Below are positions 24,901 to 36,072 of a DNA stretch of 64,000 bases, in pieces. The notes under the pieces were generated by a model. The model was not told the DNA's origin and made no database searches. It saw only the letters and a program-made list of their open reading frames with translations. Both the position numbers and the translations under genes were made by a program. Source of the DNA: Phlebotomus papatasi (taxonomy: Eukaryota; Arthropoda; Insecta; Diptera; Psychodidae); assembly GCF_024763615.1 (NCBI RefSeq), contig NC_077223.1:64790627-64854626 (forward strand). Direction: 5' to 3'. Within the stretch, counting starts at the first letter, position 1; each line of letters starts with the position of its first letter.

Positions 24901-26661
24901 TCCACGTCTTGATATTGGCGATTTTCATTGTAAACACTTCGCACAAGTATTCCCCAGATGTTTTCAATGGAGTTAAGGTCAGGAGAAATGGCGGGCCAGG
25001 GTAGAATGTGAATACCCTGAGCTGAAATCCAGTCCTTCGTCTACTGACTTACATGAATACTGGCGTTATCTTGCTGAAATGTGTATATTTCTCGTTCAAG
25101 TATGACAGCAAACTTTTTCGGAGGACTAATAGTCTCGACTCTTCATTCGATGCGAGGTATAGCGTAATTCCAGGGTTCCTCTCGCACAAAATGTTCCCCA
25201 AATCATGAGTGATCCTCCTCCAAACTTCATTTTAGAAAAATACTGCCGTTCTTTCCTTAAATCTCGCCAGTAATACCTGAATCAGTCAGGTCCATCAAGA
25301 TTAAACTTCTTTTCATCTGAGAAGATGATCTGTAAAAGTACAAAGTGATCACAATGAAAAAAGACAGTGATAAAACATATGCATTACTTTAGTCCAATCT
25401 GTCCTTAAATTCTCTCGAGCGAAAACTAAGCGTCTCTCCATGTGATACGGTTTTAGTCGCGGTCTTGGAGCCATTTTAGCTCTCACGGTGTCCGGCGAAC
25501 GTTGCATGATTCTTTGCACGGTTCTAACCGATACATTGAGGTCCAATGATTCCTTAATTGACCTGCAGGTGCGGGATGAATGCGAAGCCATATGCCACAT
25601 ATTCCTCTCAGAACGCTGGAAAAGCTTCCTTTTTCTTCCATGATCACGGTTAGAATCATATTCATAGCTCGCAGGATCCTTCAAATAATTCCAGACAACG
25701 CGATCACTGCGATCAAATTAAGCGGAAAATTCCACGAAATGGCTTCTTTTCACTGTTCACTAAGTCAATTTGGCCTTTTTATGATCCGATAAGATTTTTT
25801 CACGCGCCATCTTAACGTTTTTGACACATAAGTAAACGCTAATAAAAATGACAGTGACATTTTAAAGAATAGATCTAAGATTTTTTACAAATAGAGGGCG
25901 TGCGATTATGGTTTTGTCACTTTGAAAAAGGCGATTTTCTTAAATTTCTTTCAATTTAAAATCTCAATCAAACTCAACCGACCAACCATTACAATTTTCT
26001 TTTCTCAGTTAATGAAAATTGGGTGCGGCTATGGTTTTGTCGCACATTTTAGATCAAGCTACGGATACTCATAGTTCCTAAAGGTTACTCAAAACAGTAA
26101 TCGCAAACTCTTTGTTAAATTCCCCTAAAACACAATAACAAATCGTTTCAGACTTGAATCACTAGCATCTTACAGGCCTATACTCATTTCTTTCATTCCA
26201 TCAGGATTCCAACCAATCATATAATTGGTAATTTTTGCAGATCCCTTGAACCTCTAACTGGCCTTGCAATGTGGAGTTCTGAACCACAAATAATTGAACT
26301 GGTGAAAGGTGAACGTGGTCTGGGCTTCTCCATCCTCGACTACCAGGATCCCCTGGATTCCAATGATACCCTGATCGTCATAAGATCTCTTGTTCCTGGT
26401 GGAGTAGCTCAGCTCGATGGGCGACTCATTCCAGGTGATAGGTTGCTCTTTGTCAATGATATCAATCTGGAGAATGCATCTCTAGATCAGGCCGTACAGG
26501 CGCTCAAGGGAGCTCCCAAGGGGATTGTCCGGATAGGTGTGGCCAAGCCTCTGCCCATGACAGACACGTCAACGATGCAGTTGGGCGAGAGGGTGCCAGT
26601 AGAGGTGCCCCATGATTCAAGTGGTAAACACGATCCGAAGATGGAATGGCATCACAAATAA
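15551..26661 (+). CDS. Patj: Patj: L27 and four-PDZ polarity scaffold, gene level, four coding exons
   Basis: Cytoplasmic scaffold of the Crumbs-Stardust-Patj complex at the apical junctional region of epithelia and photoreceptors. The L27 domain binds Stardust (Pals1) and PDZ domains bind partner C-termini. Coding exons are 15551-15988, 21523-23063, 23119-23469 and 26241-26661, totalling 2751 nt or 916 residues. Phases 0, 2 and 2 agree at the joins. Domains by residue: L27 about 1-65, PDZ1 about 194-278 (GLGFGIIG), PDZ2 about 363-448 (GLGITIAG), PDZ3 about 621-717 (GLGISLEG, split by intron 2), PDZ4 about 793-876 (GLGFSILD). This is the domain order and approximate size of Drosophila Patj. 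Carboxylate-binding loops are intact in all four. Intron 3 holds a Tc1 relic. The exact start of exon 2 is uncertain by 30 nt. Confidence 0.95.
17697..18056 (-). mobile_element. 3' end of a non-LTR retrotransposon (LINE)
   Basis: On the minus strand a frame reads MLVPKVNGECLYRTLFVKG, then TFFNSVPNDKRSS and AAAIRNFFKLKPEKLG, which resembles the extreme C-terminus of LINE reverse-transcriptase polyproteins (the FNSxP element). It is followed by the 3' UTR-like text gtaaaagggttgaccctatt and ends in an (ATT)n tail, seen on the + strand as the (AAT)n microsatellite at 17697-17720. The upstream part is lost or decayed. It lies in Patj intron 1. Confidence 0.6.
18808..18970. repeat. Short imperfect direct repeat in Patj intron 1
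   Basis: Two units about 39 bp long, at 18808-18846 and 18931-18969, share gaac.gatt.at.aatcactcaaaa..t..cccaaaata. They are 123 bp apart start to start, so this may be a decayed tandem duplication. Confidence 0.4.
20147..20394. mobile_element. TA-flanked MITE, family M6
   Basis: A 248 bp element with about 33 bp near-perfect terminal inverted repeats (TCGACCACTCAGAATATAAT at one end, ATTATATTCTGAGTGGTCGA at the other), flanked by TA. No coding capacity. Only one copy in the window. It lies in Patj intron 1. Confidence 0.8.
21523..23063 (+). CDS. Patj: Patj exon 2: PDZ1, PDZ2 and start of PDZ3
   Basis: Two acceptors fit in phase 0: atttaaatttacag (exon from 21523, adding FSSLTKKSHQ) and agagtcatcag (exon from 21553, starting GDGTLPRG). 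The first has the better pyrimidine context; the second would still join SHQ to GDG. The exon holds PDZ1 (QIQAIELINDGTGLGFGIIG), the ELERYLIAAGYPEIFG linker, PDZ2 (GLGITIAGYVCEKEELSGIF), a Ser/Thr/Pro-rich linker with an acidic patch (EDVGEDEEEL) and the first half of PDZ3 up to EVRPHHYIR. It ends in phase 2 before gtgagt. Confidence 0.93.
23119..23469 (+). CDS. Patj: Patj exon 3: second half of PDZ3
   Basis: A tiny 55 bp intron (23064-23118) precedes it. The acceptor is atcttttgaag. The exon continues R-SILPEGPVGQNGLLQSADE, completes PDZ3 with NGQRLLGMNHLEVVSILKEL, and then a linker with ERLVKAKSDGSLATS. It ends ...KIKSR with the Arg codon split in phase 2 before gtaaga. If not spliced, the next codon is a stop. 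Confidence 0.93.
23967..24056. mobile_element. Short MITE in Patj intron 3
   Basis: The ends ttaagccgagagacgactta and taaaccgtctctcggctaa form an imperfect inverted repeat around about 45 bp of AT-rich sequence. It is 90 bp in total. Only one copy was seen. Confidence 0.5.
24481..24706 (-). mobile_element. 5'-truncated LINE tail with 13 bp target-site duplication
   Basis: Flanked by exact copies of caaaaccataacc (24468-24480 and 24707-24719), a target-site duplication inside the Tc1 left arm. The insert reads on the minus strand as the end of a LINE ORF (RPRTRWLNQIQNLALE-like in the sister copy) and ends in a (GAAT)n tail, seen on the + strand as attcattcattcatt. The same piece in the opposite orientation is at 51516-51724. 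The insert is younger than the Tc1 copy that it interrupts. Confidence 0.85.
24768..25810 (-). pseudogene. Tc1-family transposase relic, with an intron
   Basis: It starts MAREKILSDHKK on the minus strand at 25810. A DNA-binding half follows (TVQRIMQRSPDTVRAKMAPR), then the catalytic half with FSDEKKF (first Asp), FQQDNASIH (second Asp) and SPDLNSIEN. The last Glu follows the second Asp after 34 residues, giving a DD34E triad typical of Tc1. The reading frame has several stops, including two in the N-terminal part, one in the first catalytic segment and one between the second and third acidic residues, so it is dead. Between TDWTK and IIFSDEKK lies 58 bp (25330-25387) with gtaatg at its 5' end and ttttacag at its 3' end, in phase 0: an intron within the transposase. 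Confidence 0.8.
26241..26661 (+). CDS. Patj: Patj exon 4: PDZ4 and C-terminus
   Basis: The acceptor taatttttgcag is followed by an A completing Arg, then SLEPLTGLAMWSSEPQIIEL, as in Drosophila Patj. PDZ4 follows (GERGLGFSILDYQDPLDSND, RLIPGDRLLFVN, LDQAVQALKGAPKG). The protein ends ...DPKMEWHHK with TAA at 26659-26661. The Pro/Ser-rich tail after PDZ4 is shorter than in Drosophila. Confidence 0.95.
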
Positions 26662-26785
26662 TATTGGGTTATACCCAAGACCGATTTTGAGGAATTTCTC
26701 ACACTCTATAGACGTCTCATGAAATTGGCGGATTTCTTTCAATATACATCATCAATGGCGCGCAAGTGATTGCTCTACCGAAAAA

Positions 26786-26795
26786 AATAAATAAA
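26786..26795 (+). promoter_or_regulatory. Candidate polyadenylation signal of Patj
   Basis: Two overlapping AATAAA hexamers (aataaataaa) lie about 125 bp after the Patj stop codon, a usual distance for an insect 3' UTR. Confidence 0.5.
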
Positions 26796-28283
26796 ATGAC
26801 GCAAAATGCATTGGGATTATGGGGAGGAGAAGGGTGAATGGGCATGGGGATGATTGGAGATGATTGATAAATGAGGACACATCCCCAAAAGAACCAAAAA
26901 AAAAAGACACAATCATAATAATGTTTATAGTAAAGCCCGTCCTTTTCAATTTCCCTAGACCATATTCCTAATTTTCATCCTCATTGGTCATCCTTTCAGT
27001 CAAACAGGTAAGTGAAATTTGACTATTTTCATCCACCTTTATCATCACCCGACACATTCCACAGAGACATTCCTAAGTTTCTTATCTTTTAAGTGAGGAA
27101 AAAACTTGTTAAGGTCCTCAAAAAATCGGTTGTAGGGTTGTGCAGCAAGGAGAAAAGTCGATGTGAGATAAAAGAAAAATTATCCGAATTGGACGTGAAA
27201 TTTTAAAATTCTTCTCTAGCAAAATATTTAAGTAATTTGAAAAGTAAATTCCGCAATAAAAAAATGTAAGATTAATAAAAAAAAGTCTCCTTCTAAAATC
27301 GTTCCACGAGAGGAATGTAATTTTTGAATTGTAGGTGTTAAGGAATTGGAATCGCAATGAATTGTCACGATTTTAAATGGACTTTACGTAATATGATGAA
27401 GAAGTTATAATAATGACAAATTTTAGCTCAAAAGAAAAACCTATCATTGCTCTCAATAAAAAAATACTATTTAAAAAAAAATAAAATGAAGAAAATAGGG
27501 AAATAATCCTAAGGAAAAACTAGCTGATCATTTAGAAAAATAAAGCCGCAAGAGGAATTTAAATGTCAATGAAAACCAAACCACTTAATAGAAATGAAGC
27601 ATTCGCAAGAAGAAAATTGTAAAATCGCTTTTCGCTGCAGGAAAATACCACACAGTATCACAACATAGTGTATTAAGAATACAAAAAAAAAACAACTCCC
27701 CAAACTCCACTATTGCTGATGAGAAGTAGTGCAATTTGCCAAAAGGAGAAATCATGCAAAATTAGTAAGAAAATATTGTTACTTTTTTCAGTACTTATTA
27801 TTCCAGTATTAAGAATATTGCTGTATTCCTCTTTATTGAATTTTAATCATTTGTTAGATAATTTTTTTCCTTTTATTGTTCTTTATTGAAAAGTTAAAGA
27901 GACATCTTCGATACAAGGGAATAAATTAGGAAAAAAAGACAATTTTAGATAGTGTTTAAGGTATAAAAGAAAGATATAGAGGTGAGAAGAACTTTAGTTA
28001 TTAATGATTTTATGGAAAGTTTTCTCCCTCAATGACAATTTAGTAAAAAGACATAATTATATTGCGAATGATATTTTACGTATACACCCCCTCTCTTATT
28101 TTCAGTGACTTAATTGAGAATAAAAATCTGTTGGCCACACATACGCCAAAGTTGTTTTTTTTTTCTTTTGGTCGTCGTTCAGGAGCCAATACAGTTCATC
28201 AAAGATGTTTTGGACCAAGAAACAATTGTATTTCAGTTTTTCAGGAAGCAACAGTCATTATAATTACATTTAAAAGAATAATT
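26796..28283. other. AT-rich sequence downstream of Patj, nothing recognised
   Basis: No frame with a recognisable product and no repeat shared with other parts of the window was seen. Confidence 0.5.
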
Positions 28284-28877
28284 TTACTGCTCGAACTCAA
28301 AGAGAGAGCAGTTATATATATTTTTTCAACGGAGTTTAAACGGTAAAAGATATCAAGTTCCAGTTTTCGATGACCCCCAATAAAAAAAGACGTTTTTTTT
28401 CTTTTTCCCCCACCCCCTCCGCCCTACCAAACCATGCTTTTGTTTTTAGTTTTTATTCGAAATCGGGTCCTACAAGTTCTTTTATTTTTGGATATGTATT
28501 AGAGGTGGTCCAGACGAACATTTCCTCCAAACATACCTATGACCTAGAAAAATCGCCATCTTGAATTTTTGAAAGTCAAAGTTTAAGTGGTCTTGAAATC
28601 AGTAATGTCACTAATGAATTGGTTAAATTTCCGAGAATTTTTTTTCATTCTCGTGTTTACATGTTTTGTTAGTCCGTATTCTTGTGACTCATGCCAAAAT
28701 ATTCTAGAATGATTATTTCTTTACTAATTTTCGATTTCGAAGTGCTTTTGTAATTTATTAATCAGCTTGATCTCCAATAGATCTGGAAACACCAAAAGAT
28801 CATGCAAAAACCTAATGATCGGAGAGCTCTATCTCGTGAGTTCGAACATTCCGCAAAACTGGGACGCTTTGCCATCC
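28284..28877 (+). repeat. rep-A interspersed repeat, copy 1
   Basis: Begins actgctcgaactcaaagaga and ends tgagttcgagcattccgcaa...gggacgctttgccatcc. The ends share the short inverted motif gctcgaactca/tgagttcgagc. Internal landmarks shared with the other copies are a phrase near ggtaaaagatatcaa, gatgacccccaataaaaaaa, ggtccagacgaacatttc and aacatacctatgacc. The class is unknown. Other copies are at 36073-37101, 46620-47009, 53134-53520 and 62745-62945. Confidence 0.75.
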
Positions 28878-28901
28878 TTTTTTTTATTAGATGTTCATCT
28901 A

Positions 28902-29480
28902 CAGTGGTGGCAAAAATAATACGACCACCCTTGATAAGGCTACTTTTTTTGACTTTTGTAATTTTTTATTCCAATACGTTGAAATAATTTTCATGTAGAA
29001 ATGTTCGTAGATATCCATACGTCGAATAAGTGTTGTTTTGGCCATTAGAGATCTCCATTTTGACATATAATGCCCAGTGCACAATAAAATTTATTTTGTA
29101 AACATGTTTTTGACATTTCAATGAGAGTGAGTGAGATATAGATCTAGTTATCTCGCTCACACTTATAGAAAATTTTGAAAACATGTTTACAAACAAAAGT
29201 TATTGTGCGCTGGGCATAATACATGAATAGTGATAGTCTGCTCGGGCAATAAAATAGGACCACTTTTATTTATAGTAATAAACTCAAATTTATTTCAGGC
29301 ATTTAAAAAGTGACAAAATTTTAGTATAATGTCAATAATTATTTAGTGTCTTGGCAATTAATTTTCCAAATATGGTTAAAGGAAACTATGAGAAATTGGA
29401 GGTTATGTTGAACTTTCTCGTTAGAGGCTCTATTATATTTTTGAGGCTACGAAGGCATATGGAATGATCGTGAATATCAT
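28902..29480 (+). mobile_element. Left part of a decayed Tc1-like element
   Basis: Starts TA|CAGTGGTGGCAAAAATAATA at 28902, a typical Tc1/mariner terminus. At 29372 the frame ATG-GTT-AAA-GGA-AAC (MVKGNYEKLEVM...) could be the start of a transposase but soon hits a stop. No matching right terminus was found. A MITE (29071-29216) is inserted inside. Confidence 0.45.
29071..29216. mobile_element. MITE with TAA target duplication, nested
   Basis: Its 146 bp carry long terminal inverted repeats (TGCCCAGTGCACAATAAAAT at one end, TTATTGTGCGCTGGGCA at the other, then gtaaacatgtttt/aaaacatgtttac). It is flanked on both sides by TAA (29068-29070, 29217-29219). A 3 bp TWA duplication suggests the PIF/Harbinger (Tourist) group. 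It sits inside the Tc1-like fragment, so it is younger. Confidence 0.75.
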
Positions 29481-29605
29481 AGCTGACTACATACATTAAA
29501 TTACGATAATTAATTATCCATAACACAATTTAGTGCTTACGTGAACATAAGACTCGGAATTTTGTTTGCCACTGGTTCCACGGGCCAATAGTATTAAGAA
29601 AAAAT

Positions 29606-29876
29606 CCCAGATAAACTTATGGTAGCTAAGATTCTTTACAGGTGACCTCGAAATGCGTGCAACTCGGAATGCGTGAAAATTCGATTGTGAGTTGAATTCC
29701 CGGGGGTAAAGAATCGCGTCGAGTAAACTGTTTTTGTCGGTAGAAATGAATAAAATTGGCTCGACGCGATTCTTTACCCCCAAAATTCAACTCACAATCG
29801 AATTTTCACGCATTCCGAGTTGCACGCATTTCGAGGTCATCTGTAAAGAATCTCAGCTACCATAAGCTTATCTGGG
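29606..29876. mobile_element. Near-perfect palindromic MITE
   Basis: Two arms of about 118 bp (29606-29723 and 29760-29876) are near-perfect inverted copies around a 36 bp spacer. They include gattctttac, cacgcattccgagt and cgcgtcgag. A transcript would fold into a long hairpin. A stray piece of the arm (tgtaaagaatctcagcta) recurs at about 31053-31070. Both short open frames crossing it are only the two readings of the palindrome. Confidence 0.8.
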
Positions 29877-29989
29877 CTTATCACTGGTCATTTTCTATTT
29901 TAAATAGTCTGAGTGAGAAGACCAACAAAAGAAAAAAAGCTCATTGAAATCGGTTAATAAACATTAGAGATAAAGTCCGGTCCATGTCC

Positions 29990-31060
29990 ATATAGATATA
30001 GTAAGGGTCGGGTTACAGTGGGTTGGAGTAGAGACGGATGGGACCCATCATTAGAAAGATCTTGCTCTCAGATATAATATATGCTAAAATTACATCGAAA
30101 TCCCTTCATAAACACAGAAAATACAATACGGTCAAGACATTTTTGGTTATAGCTCGGGTCAGGGTACATTGAGGGAGGAGTGCGACCCTGCGTTAGAAAG
30201 GTCTCGACCTCAGCTACAACATATTAAAATTTAAAGAAAAAGTATTGTCTAGTTTTCGAAATATTTGAGATCTATTAATCGAAAATCGATTTTTCGATTA
30301 ATCGGACCTTCGATTAAATCAGATGAAATTGGGGTGTCACAAGGGTTGTAGTACTCAACGAGGGCTTTCCTTCTTTTTGTACTTTAATTAGGCAAATGCC
30401 TGTTTTTCCCACAATAGGGCTACGGATTATTTATTGTGATTGAGTGTTTGAAGGTGCCATGGTACTAAGCATCAGCCGGAGTTGTGACTCTGATGTCCAA
30501 GACTCGTACCACATTTTCGGTGGTCTACCTCTTAGTCTCGTCTAGTGCTTTCCAAAACACTAAAATTTTTCGAACTCCGATAAATTAGAACTGGAGATAT
30601 CGCCTATTGAAAATTCAATTTTTGACCGCTTCTAGCTCGGGCCAGGGGTGTCCGGGGACCTTAAGTTCAGTATTGATCGAAAGCTCTTAGGCCCAGCTAT
30701 AATATACTAAAATTTGAGATCGATCGATACCATGGGGGCTGAGTTATTGAGAAAGCAAAATTTGGTGGTATTCCAAAATGGCGGAAGAGGGGGTGGGGGT
30801 GGGTCTAACATCACCTACTTCTAGCCACTTATCGATATTTAACCTTTGCCGAAAACTGCTTGTCGATATCTCTTTCGGTTCTCTCTCCAGAAGCGTTTGT
30901 ACTCCGGACGGGACGGACGGAACGGACATCCACGAAAATCGATTTTTGGCGCATATGCTATTCGTGACTTATGAGTGTCAAAACGTGTAAATCCAAAATT
31001 TGGACCTGATCTGACGAGGTGGGATTTCACCTGTGACCACAAAAACCAAGATTGTAAAGA
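29990..31060. repeat. Degenerate unit-repeated DNA
   Basis: At least three loosely similar units contain text like agctcggg.cagggt.., gaccc/ccgggac.., (c)gttagaaaggtct, and agctataatatactaaaattt, near 30005-30095, 30150-30240 and 30630-30715. A pyrimidine/purine stretch with ggacgggacggacggaacgg follows at about 30905-30930, next to cacgaaaatcgatttttggcg. No coding content is recognisable; it is probably an old, unclassified transposable element. Confidence 0.4.
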
Positions 31061-34000
31061 ATCTCAGCTAACAGCAACAATTCAGGATTTTCAAATGGTT
31101 CAATGTGTAGAAATCAGTCTAGCGCATCATCGTAATGTATTCTATAGGGAAATTTTGGTTAAAAAGATCCTCAGATAAATCCTGACTGAATTAGAAATAG
31201 ACTTTGAACAACCGGATTACTTTGAAGGACGAACATATCCTATTTTTCTCAATGAAATGGAAGAAAACGATAGCACGCAACAAAGATTTTAAAACTAGTT
31301 AAGAATCCCGAACCAGTCCGGATGGACGTACAGACGGAAAAGTTTTTTTAGCCATCCATATACATATGTATTCATGATCAGGAAGTGGTCAAACACATTT
31401 TGTCAATGTTTGGGGCCGACCGGAGGACATAAGATTTTATTAGGATAATATCAGGTGAGATCATTAAGAATCTCACCTAATATTTCAGAACATTACCATC
31501 TTCTTGTTCTCTATCAACATAATATCATAAGGAATCTTTCAGGGCAAAATCCCTACTGCATTTCGTGATGTGATATGAGAGAAATGGTCAAATTATGGTA
31601 AATTTCTTATCGTGTGAAGTTGCGGATCATCCGTTCTATATTTTCATTAAGGTACTGTATCGTCTCACCACCTTCTCATTTCACCCCATTCAAGCCGTTG
31701 CCTGTGACTTTGGTTTGAAGTGCCAAGCAATGATGCTATCACAACTTTCCAGACATGTGCTCGACCACAAGAGTGGCTTCTGGTGCGCCACAATAAAAAT
31801 GGCACCAAAGCCCCAAATTGGCGCTAATCGGGAGAGTGTTGAAGGCGTCTCTGTCATTTGGTCGGATTAGGGACTATGATGGAGGAAGATCATGAATAAA
31901 ATTTATGGGTAAATTTGGGGGTGAGATTTTGGTGGGAAATTGGTGAAACAGATGCAAGATTTTGAGCCATAGTTTTCTTGTCAAGATCAAAAATTACTGC
32001 CTCCTTTCTCATGGTGTTTCCACACTCTTAGAATGACTCAAAGCCGATTATGTGCTATTTTGCGGTTATCTTTTTTCGCCATTCTTCAGGGAACACATCA
32101 CTCAAATTTAGGGTTCGTACCCGTTTCCTCCAACTATGTGGTTCCTCGTGAATTGAGGTGCGAACCCCCATGATTAATCAAGCGAAAGAATGGTGAAAGC
32201 AGTACAAATGAATAAATCATTCAGGATCATATTTTCGTGGTATAAATTTTAAGACTGTCATCTCTTATTTTAATTTCCTCTGTACCATGGTTCTGTCGAT
32301 AGCACAATTTATGCACAATACTCCAGCAGACTTGCTCTTTCTCGCAGAGAGAAAATTCAATGTTCTTTATGAAATAAATGACCCATGGAAAATTTTAGTG
32401 ACATCTTTGGTGGCAGCAAAAGTATATTTCCCAAGAAAAATTTGGGAGAAAGAGAAGAATGGCAAAAGTGTCAATTCAGTAGCCAGAAAATTCAATTGAC
32501 TGTTTTATGATATTCCCAACTCCTTTAATATGTATTTATTCTTTTCACAGCGATTTTCCCCAAATTTCTTCCCTAAGGATTTATTAGCAAAAAATACATC
32601 TGTATTTTCCATCACTACTTCTTCCCTTTTTGGGGGAAGAGAATGTCACATAAAAAACTGCCCCCAGATCATCTTCAGGCAATTTATTTTGGAAGAGGAC
32701 CTCAGCAAGGCATAATGGGAAGAAAATGATGGAGAATTGTACCTAAAAGAAAAGTGTCAAAAGGCACTTTTCCCGGATGGGGCAGTGAAATTGAGTTACA
32801 AGACCTTTCTGATACCTTTCAATCAACTTTTCTTGGTCTCTTATATTGCCAATCTTATGCCAAATTGACTTCACATAAATATGGTGAAATAGAAAATTCA
32901 ATATTTACACTGTTTCACCCACAATTCGCAAAACAGTAGGTTTTTTGAGCAATTTCAGAAGGTTTTAGAACAAAGTTAAAGCTGGAAATTACCACCTGAT
33001 GATTTTTTTTTCTTTTTTTTTAGTTCAGACACATAAGTAAAAGCTTCCAATCCATCAAATGAATATTTTGCTTCAAATTATTATTTTAAAGACTCGAATT
33101 TTTTATTTCTTTACTCGTTTAGATAGGGCAGAAAAAGCGAACTGGTAATTACTGAGCCAAATGATAAATATCAGTTAGCGCCGTTAGCGCGGACTTTTCT
33201 CAAATTCTAATCCCTCGTCTTTTGTCATTTTGTACCTTTTGTACCCTAAGTGGTTCTTTTTCTTAAAATAATATACACGAATAAAATTTATCCTGGAGAA
33301 GCAATTTTTGAGATTTTCAAAGTATCAAACATTAGTTTTTTCTTATTACTTTCCAATTTCCTTGCTGAATTTTTGAAAACTTTGAATATTTAACGGGATT
33401 CATTAAAATGAGGATAAAAAAATCACGCATTAGTGAACCAATTTATAATCGATAACTAATTTTCGCTCGAAAATTGTATTATGTTTTTTTATTTATTATG
33501 TATTTTATTTTTGTTTTTTTTATAATAAATTAACTCTTGAATTTGTTTTGTATTTAAAAAACAAAAAATACTTTAAAAAAATTTAAAAAATAAACAAACA
33601 TAATAAAACATTTCACAATCATTCCTTCTTTCCATTTTTGAGAGACAGAGAGAAAATTTATTTTGGAACTTAAGGAGTAGCATTGAGTTTATTTTTTAAG
33701 GTATTGCAATTTTTTAATATCCAAAATCAGATAAAACTCGTATAATAAAAAATCCTAAAATAGAGAATTTTTTCAACTAGGGTAAATGTCCTAATTCGAA
33801 ACCATTTCCAGACGCTTTGACTGTGACAGAAGATTCAACACATTAAGTTCATATTTTTTTCTGAAGAGAATTACATAAATTTGCTCCATGACTCTTCTAG
33901 AATGTTACTGTTTAGTGAAAATTCTTTAAATATAATTTGAAAACTTCTTAAATACAAGAAAAACACACAACTGCAAAATGCTTCTATTTGAAACAAATTA

Positions 34001-35810
34001 ATCCAAATGGAGACAAGGGAAAGTTCGTAATTGGAGACAAACAGTGTTAGTGAAACCGCGACGAAATGCTTCCAAAACCTTGTTGAGTTGCTCTTGAGTG
34101 CAGGATTTGTTCTTATTCCTGATCTTTTCTCTTTTCCCATCTAAAACTATAAGAAAATCTCTCCAAAAAATCATATTTCCGGGGTTTCCTATTGAAGCAT
34201 TTGCAGACACTTCAGAAAAACCCTTTTTGTTCACGAAATAGGTAATTATTTCATTTTAAACTTAACGCACCGTTAACAATAAGGATTAGCACTTAATTTA
34301 ACTAAAATTAGCCAGAAATGTGACATTAAATGTTAAACTAAACGAATAAACAACAGTCACCTAATTGTGTTTTTCATTAGAAAACATGGTCGATCTATGA
34401 AAAATTCAATGGTGAAAAAGTAACTTTTAATTTTTCTGAGAAATTAACAAATTTAAATTTGTGAATATGAATGGATTTTCGCTTTAATTGGAGCAAAGTT
34501 AACTTAATAATGAAACTGTAGTATAGAAAATATATATAAATATAATAATTTAGTACTGTATTTATCATGAAAACAATGACGTTTCCATTTGGAGTAGCGA
34601 AAAATTTCCATTTGGAGCAGGTATTGAATTAGCTTAATTTATCTTACTGCTTCTGAAAAACTTTTATTTATTTCATACATTTTGTCTTAAAATTAAAGGT
34701 CCACATTTTAGTGTATCTTTTGAAAAACAGAAAATTTTGAAAAGTTTCCAAAATTACTGCGAAAAATTGAAAATTTGATGTCCTAATTGCAGAGGATAAA
34801 TTAAATTTATCCTGGAGAAGTATTTAGCATTCCTCGACCCCTCTCAAATGACCGTCATTTCTTCTCACCATCCCTCGGCACAAGACACAAAAAGGACCAA
34901 GGGTTGGGGTGTAAAATATAAACCAAGGAGAACAATTCGTCTTGAGTTTGTTTAACCGCAATCTTGTTTCTGCGCCATTTCATTTAATTACTCCACGAAA
35001 TGAGACACTTTCCATCCATCCCATTTTCTTTTTAGCCCGCAAACAATCTTGGGGTTAATTTTCCACCCTACGTGAAAACAGAAAATGTGGATCCACCCCC
35101 TACAGGGGGTGTGGAACCGTGTGGGATTTACGACTTTTACGCTCGAAATCCGCGACAGTGATAAGGACGCGAAACACGGTGAAATTGGTATGCAAGAAGT
35201 GTTATGAGTCGTTTTGAATGTTTCGGGAAAAGGTGTAATATTCCGTCAGTGTGTCGTAAATTTGTAGATTTGCCGATTACAAGACGATGGAGGGATATAC
35301 TCTTAATTAGGGATCTTATACCCAGCATCGCTTTGACGGCAATTAAGATGGTGTCTCAATAAATTAGTCACCTTTCCATGATAAAAATAAACCCTTTTGG
35401 TTGAGTTTCTAATTTATTACATTCTTTTGAAAGCATTTGGACTTTAACTTGTCTCAGCTGAATGATGCGCCCTAATCTCATGCCCATAAAAAACGTACTG
35501 GCAAGTGCGATTCTTCACACGAGATACCGTCATTTTTTGATGCAATAAGGATTACGTCACACAATAAAAGAGCATCAGCAAAAAAGAGTCCATCTTCATC
35601 CAATTTCAAGCATCGTCTGATGCATTTTTGTAATTCCTCCAAATGCTCACAGTCGCGGAAAATTAAACACAATGGATTTTTCACAGATTACACATACAGT
35701 TTGACAAAAAAACTATATAGCAAAAAAAAGGAATAGTACTATGGTCAAATTTAATGAAGTAGTCGATCAAGGGAGATAGTGAAGGATGTGAAGAATGTCA
35801 AAAAGGGGTA
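31061..35810. other. Non-coding stretch, no gene supported
   Basis: Several short frames exist (for example 31595-31870 and 32287-32499) but none resembles a protein family or has convincing splice context. The part at about 31600-32250 is less AT-rich than its surroundings. The rest is AT-rich and repeat-poor. Confidence 0.5.
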
Positions 35811-36027
35811 CAGGAAAATGCCCATGCTCTGCACGGTCCCAGGCTTTATAATGACTAAATTTTTCGTATGTTTTTCAAGAAATATGACTCATTGCACTCA
35901 TATTTTAAAAACTAGGGGACAGTGTCCTGTTTTTTAAATATATTGCGGAGTCACATTTACTCAGAAATATAGGAAAAAAATAGTCATTATGAAACTTGGG
36001 ACCGTGCAAAGTATGGGTACTTTCCCC
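35811..36027. mobile_element. TA-flanked MITE, family M2, copy 2
   Basis: A 217 bp element with TA duplication and ends CAGGAAAATGCCCATGCTCT and GGGTACTTTCCCCT. It shares subterminal (cggtcccaggctt/aaacttgggaccg) and internal text with 9682-9899. Confidence 0.8.
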
Positions 36028-36072
36028 TATTTTAGTTTCAATGTTGTCCATTAAAATTTTTTTTTTGTATTT

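Larger units (their letters stand above)
24366..26023 (-). mobile_element. Degenerate Tc1-like DD34E transposon in Patj intron 3
   Basis: Inverted arms of about 110 bp (24366-24480 plus a few bases after 24719, and 25908-26023) match almost base for base (e.g. attttaaattgaaagaaat and its complement). They enclose a minus-strand transposase relic. The motif ggttatggttttgt recurs again just outside at 26030-26042, so the right end may extend to about 26046 with two motif copies per end. The matching outer left motif is not visible, so the left edge may be eroded. The left arm is split by a LINE fragment at 24481-24706. Confidence 0.8.
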
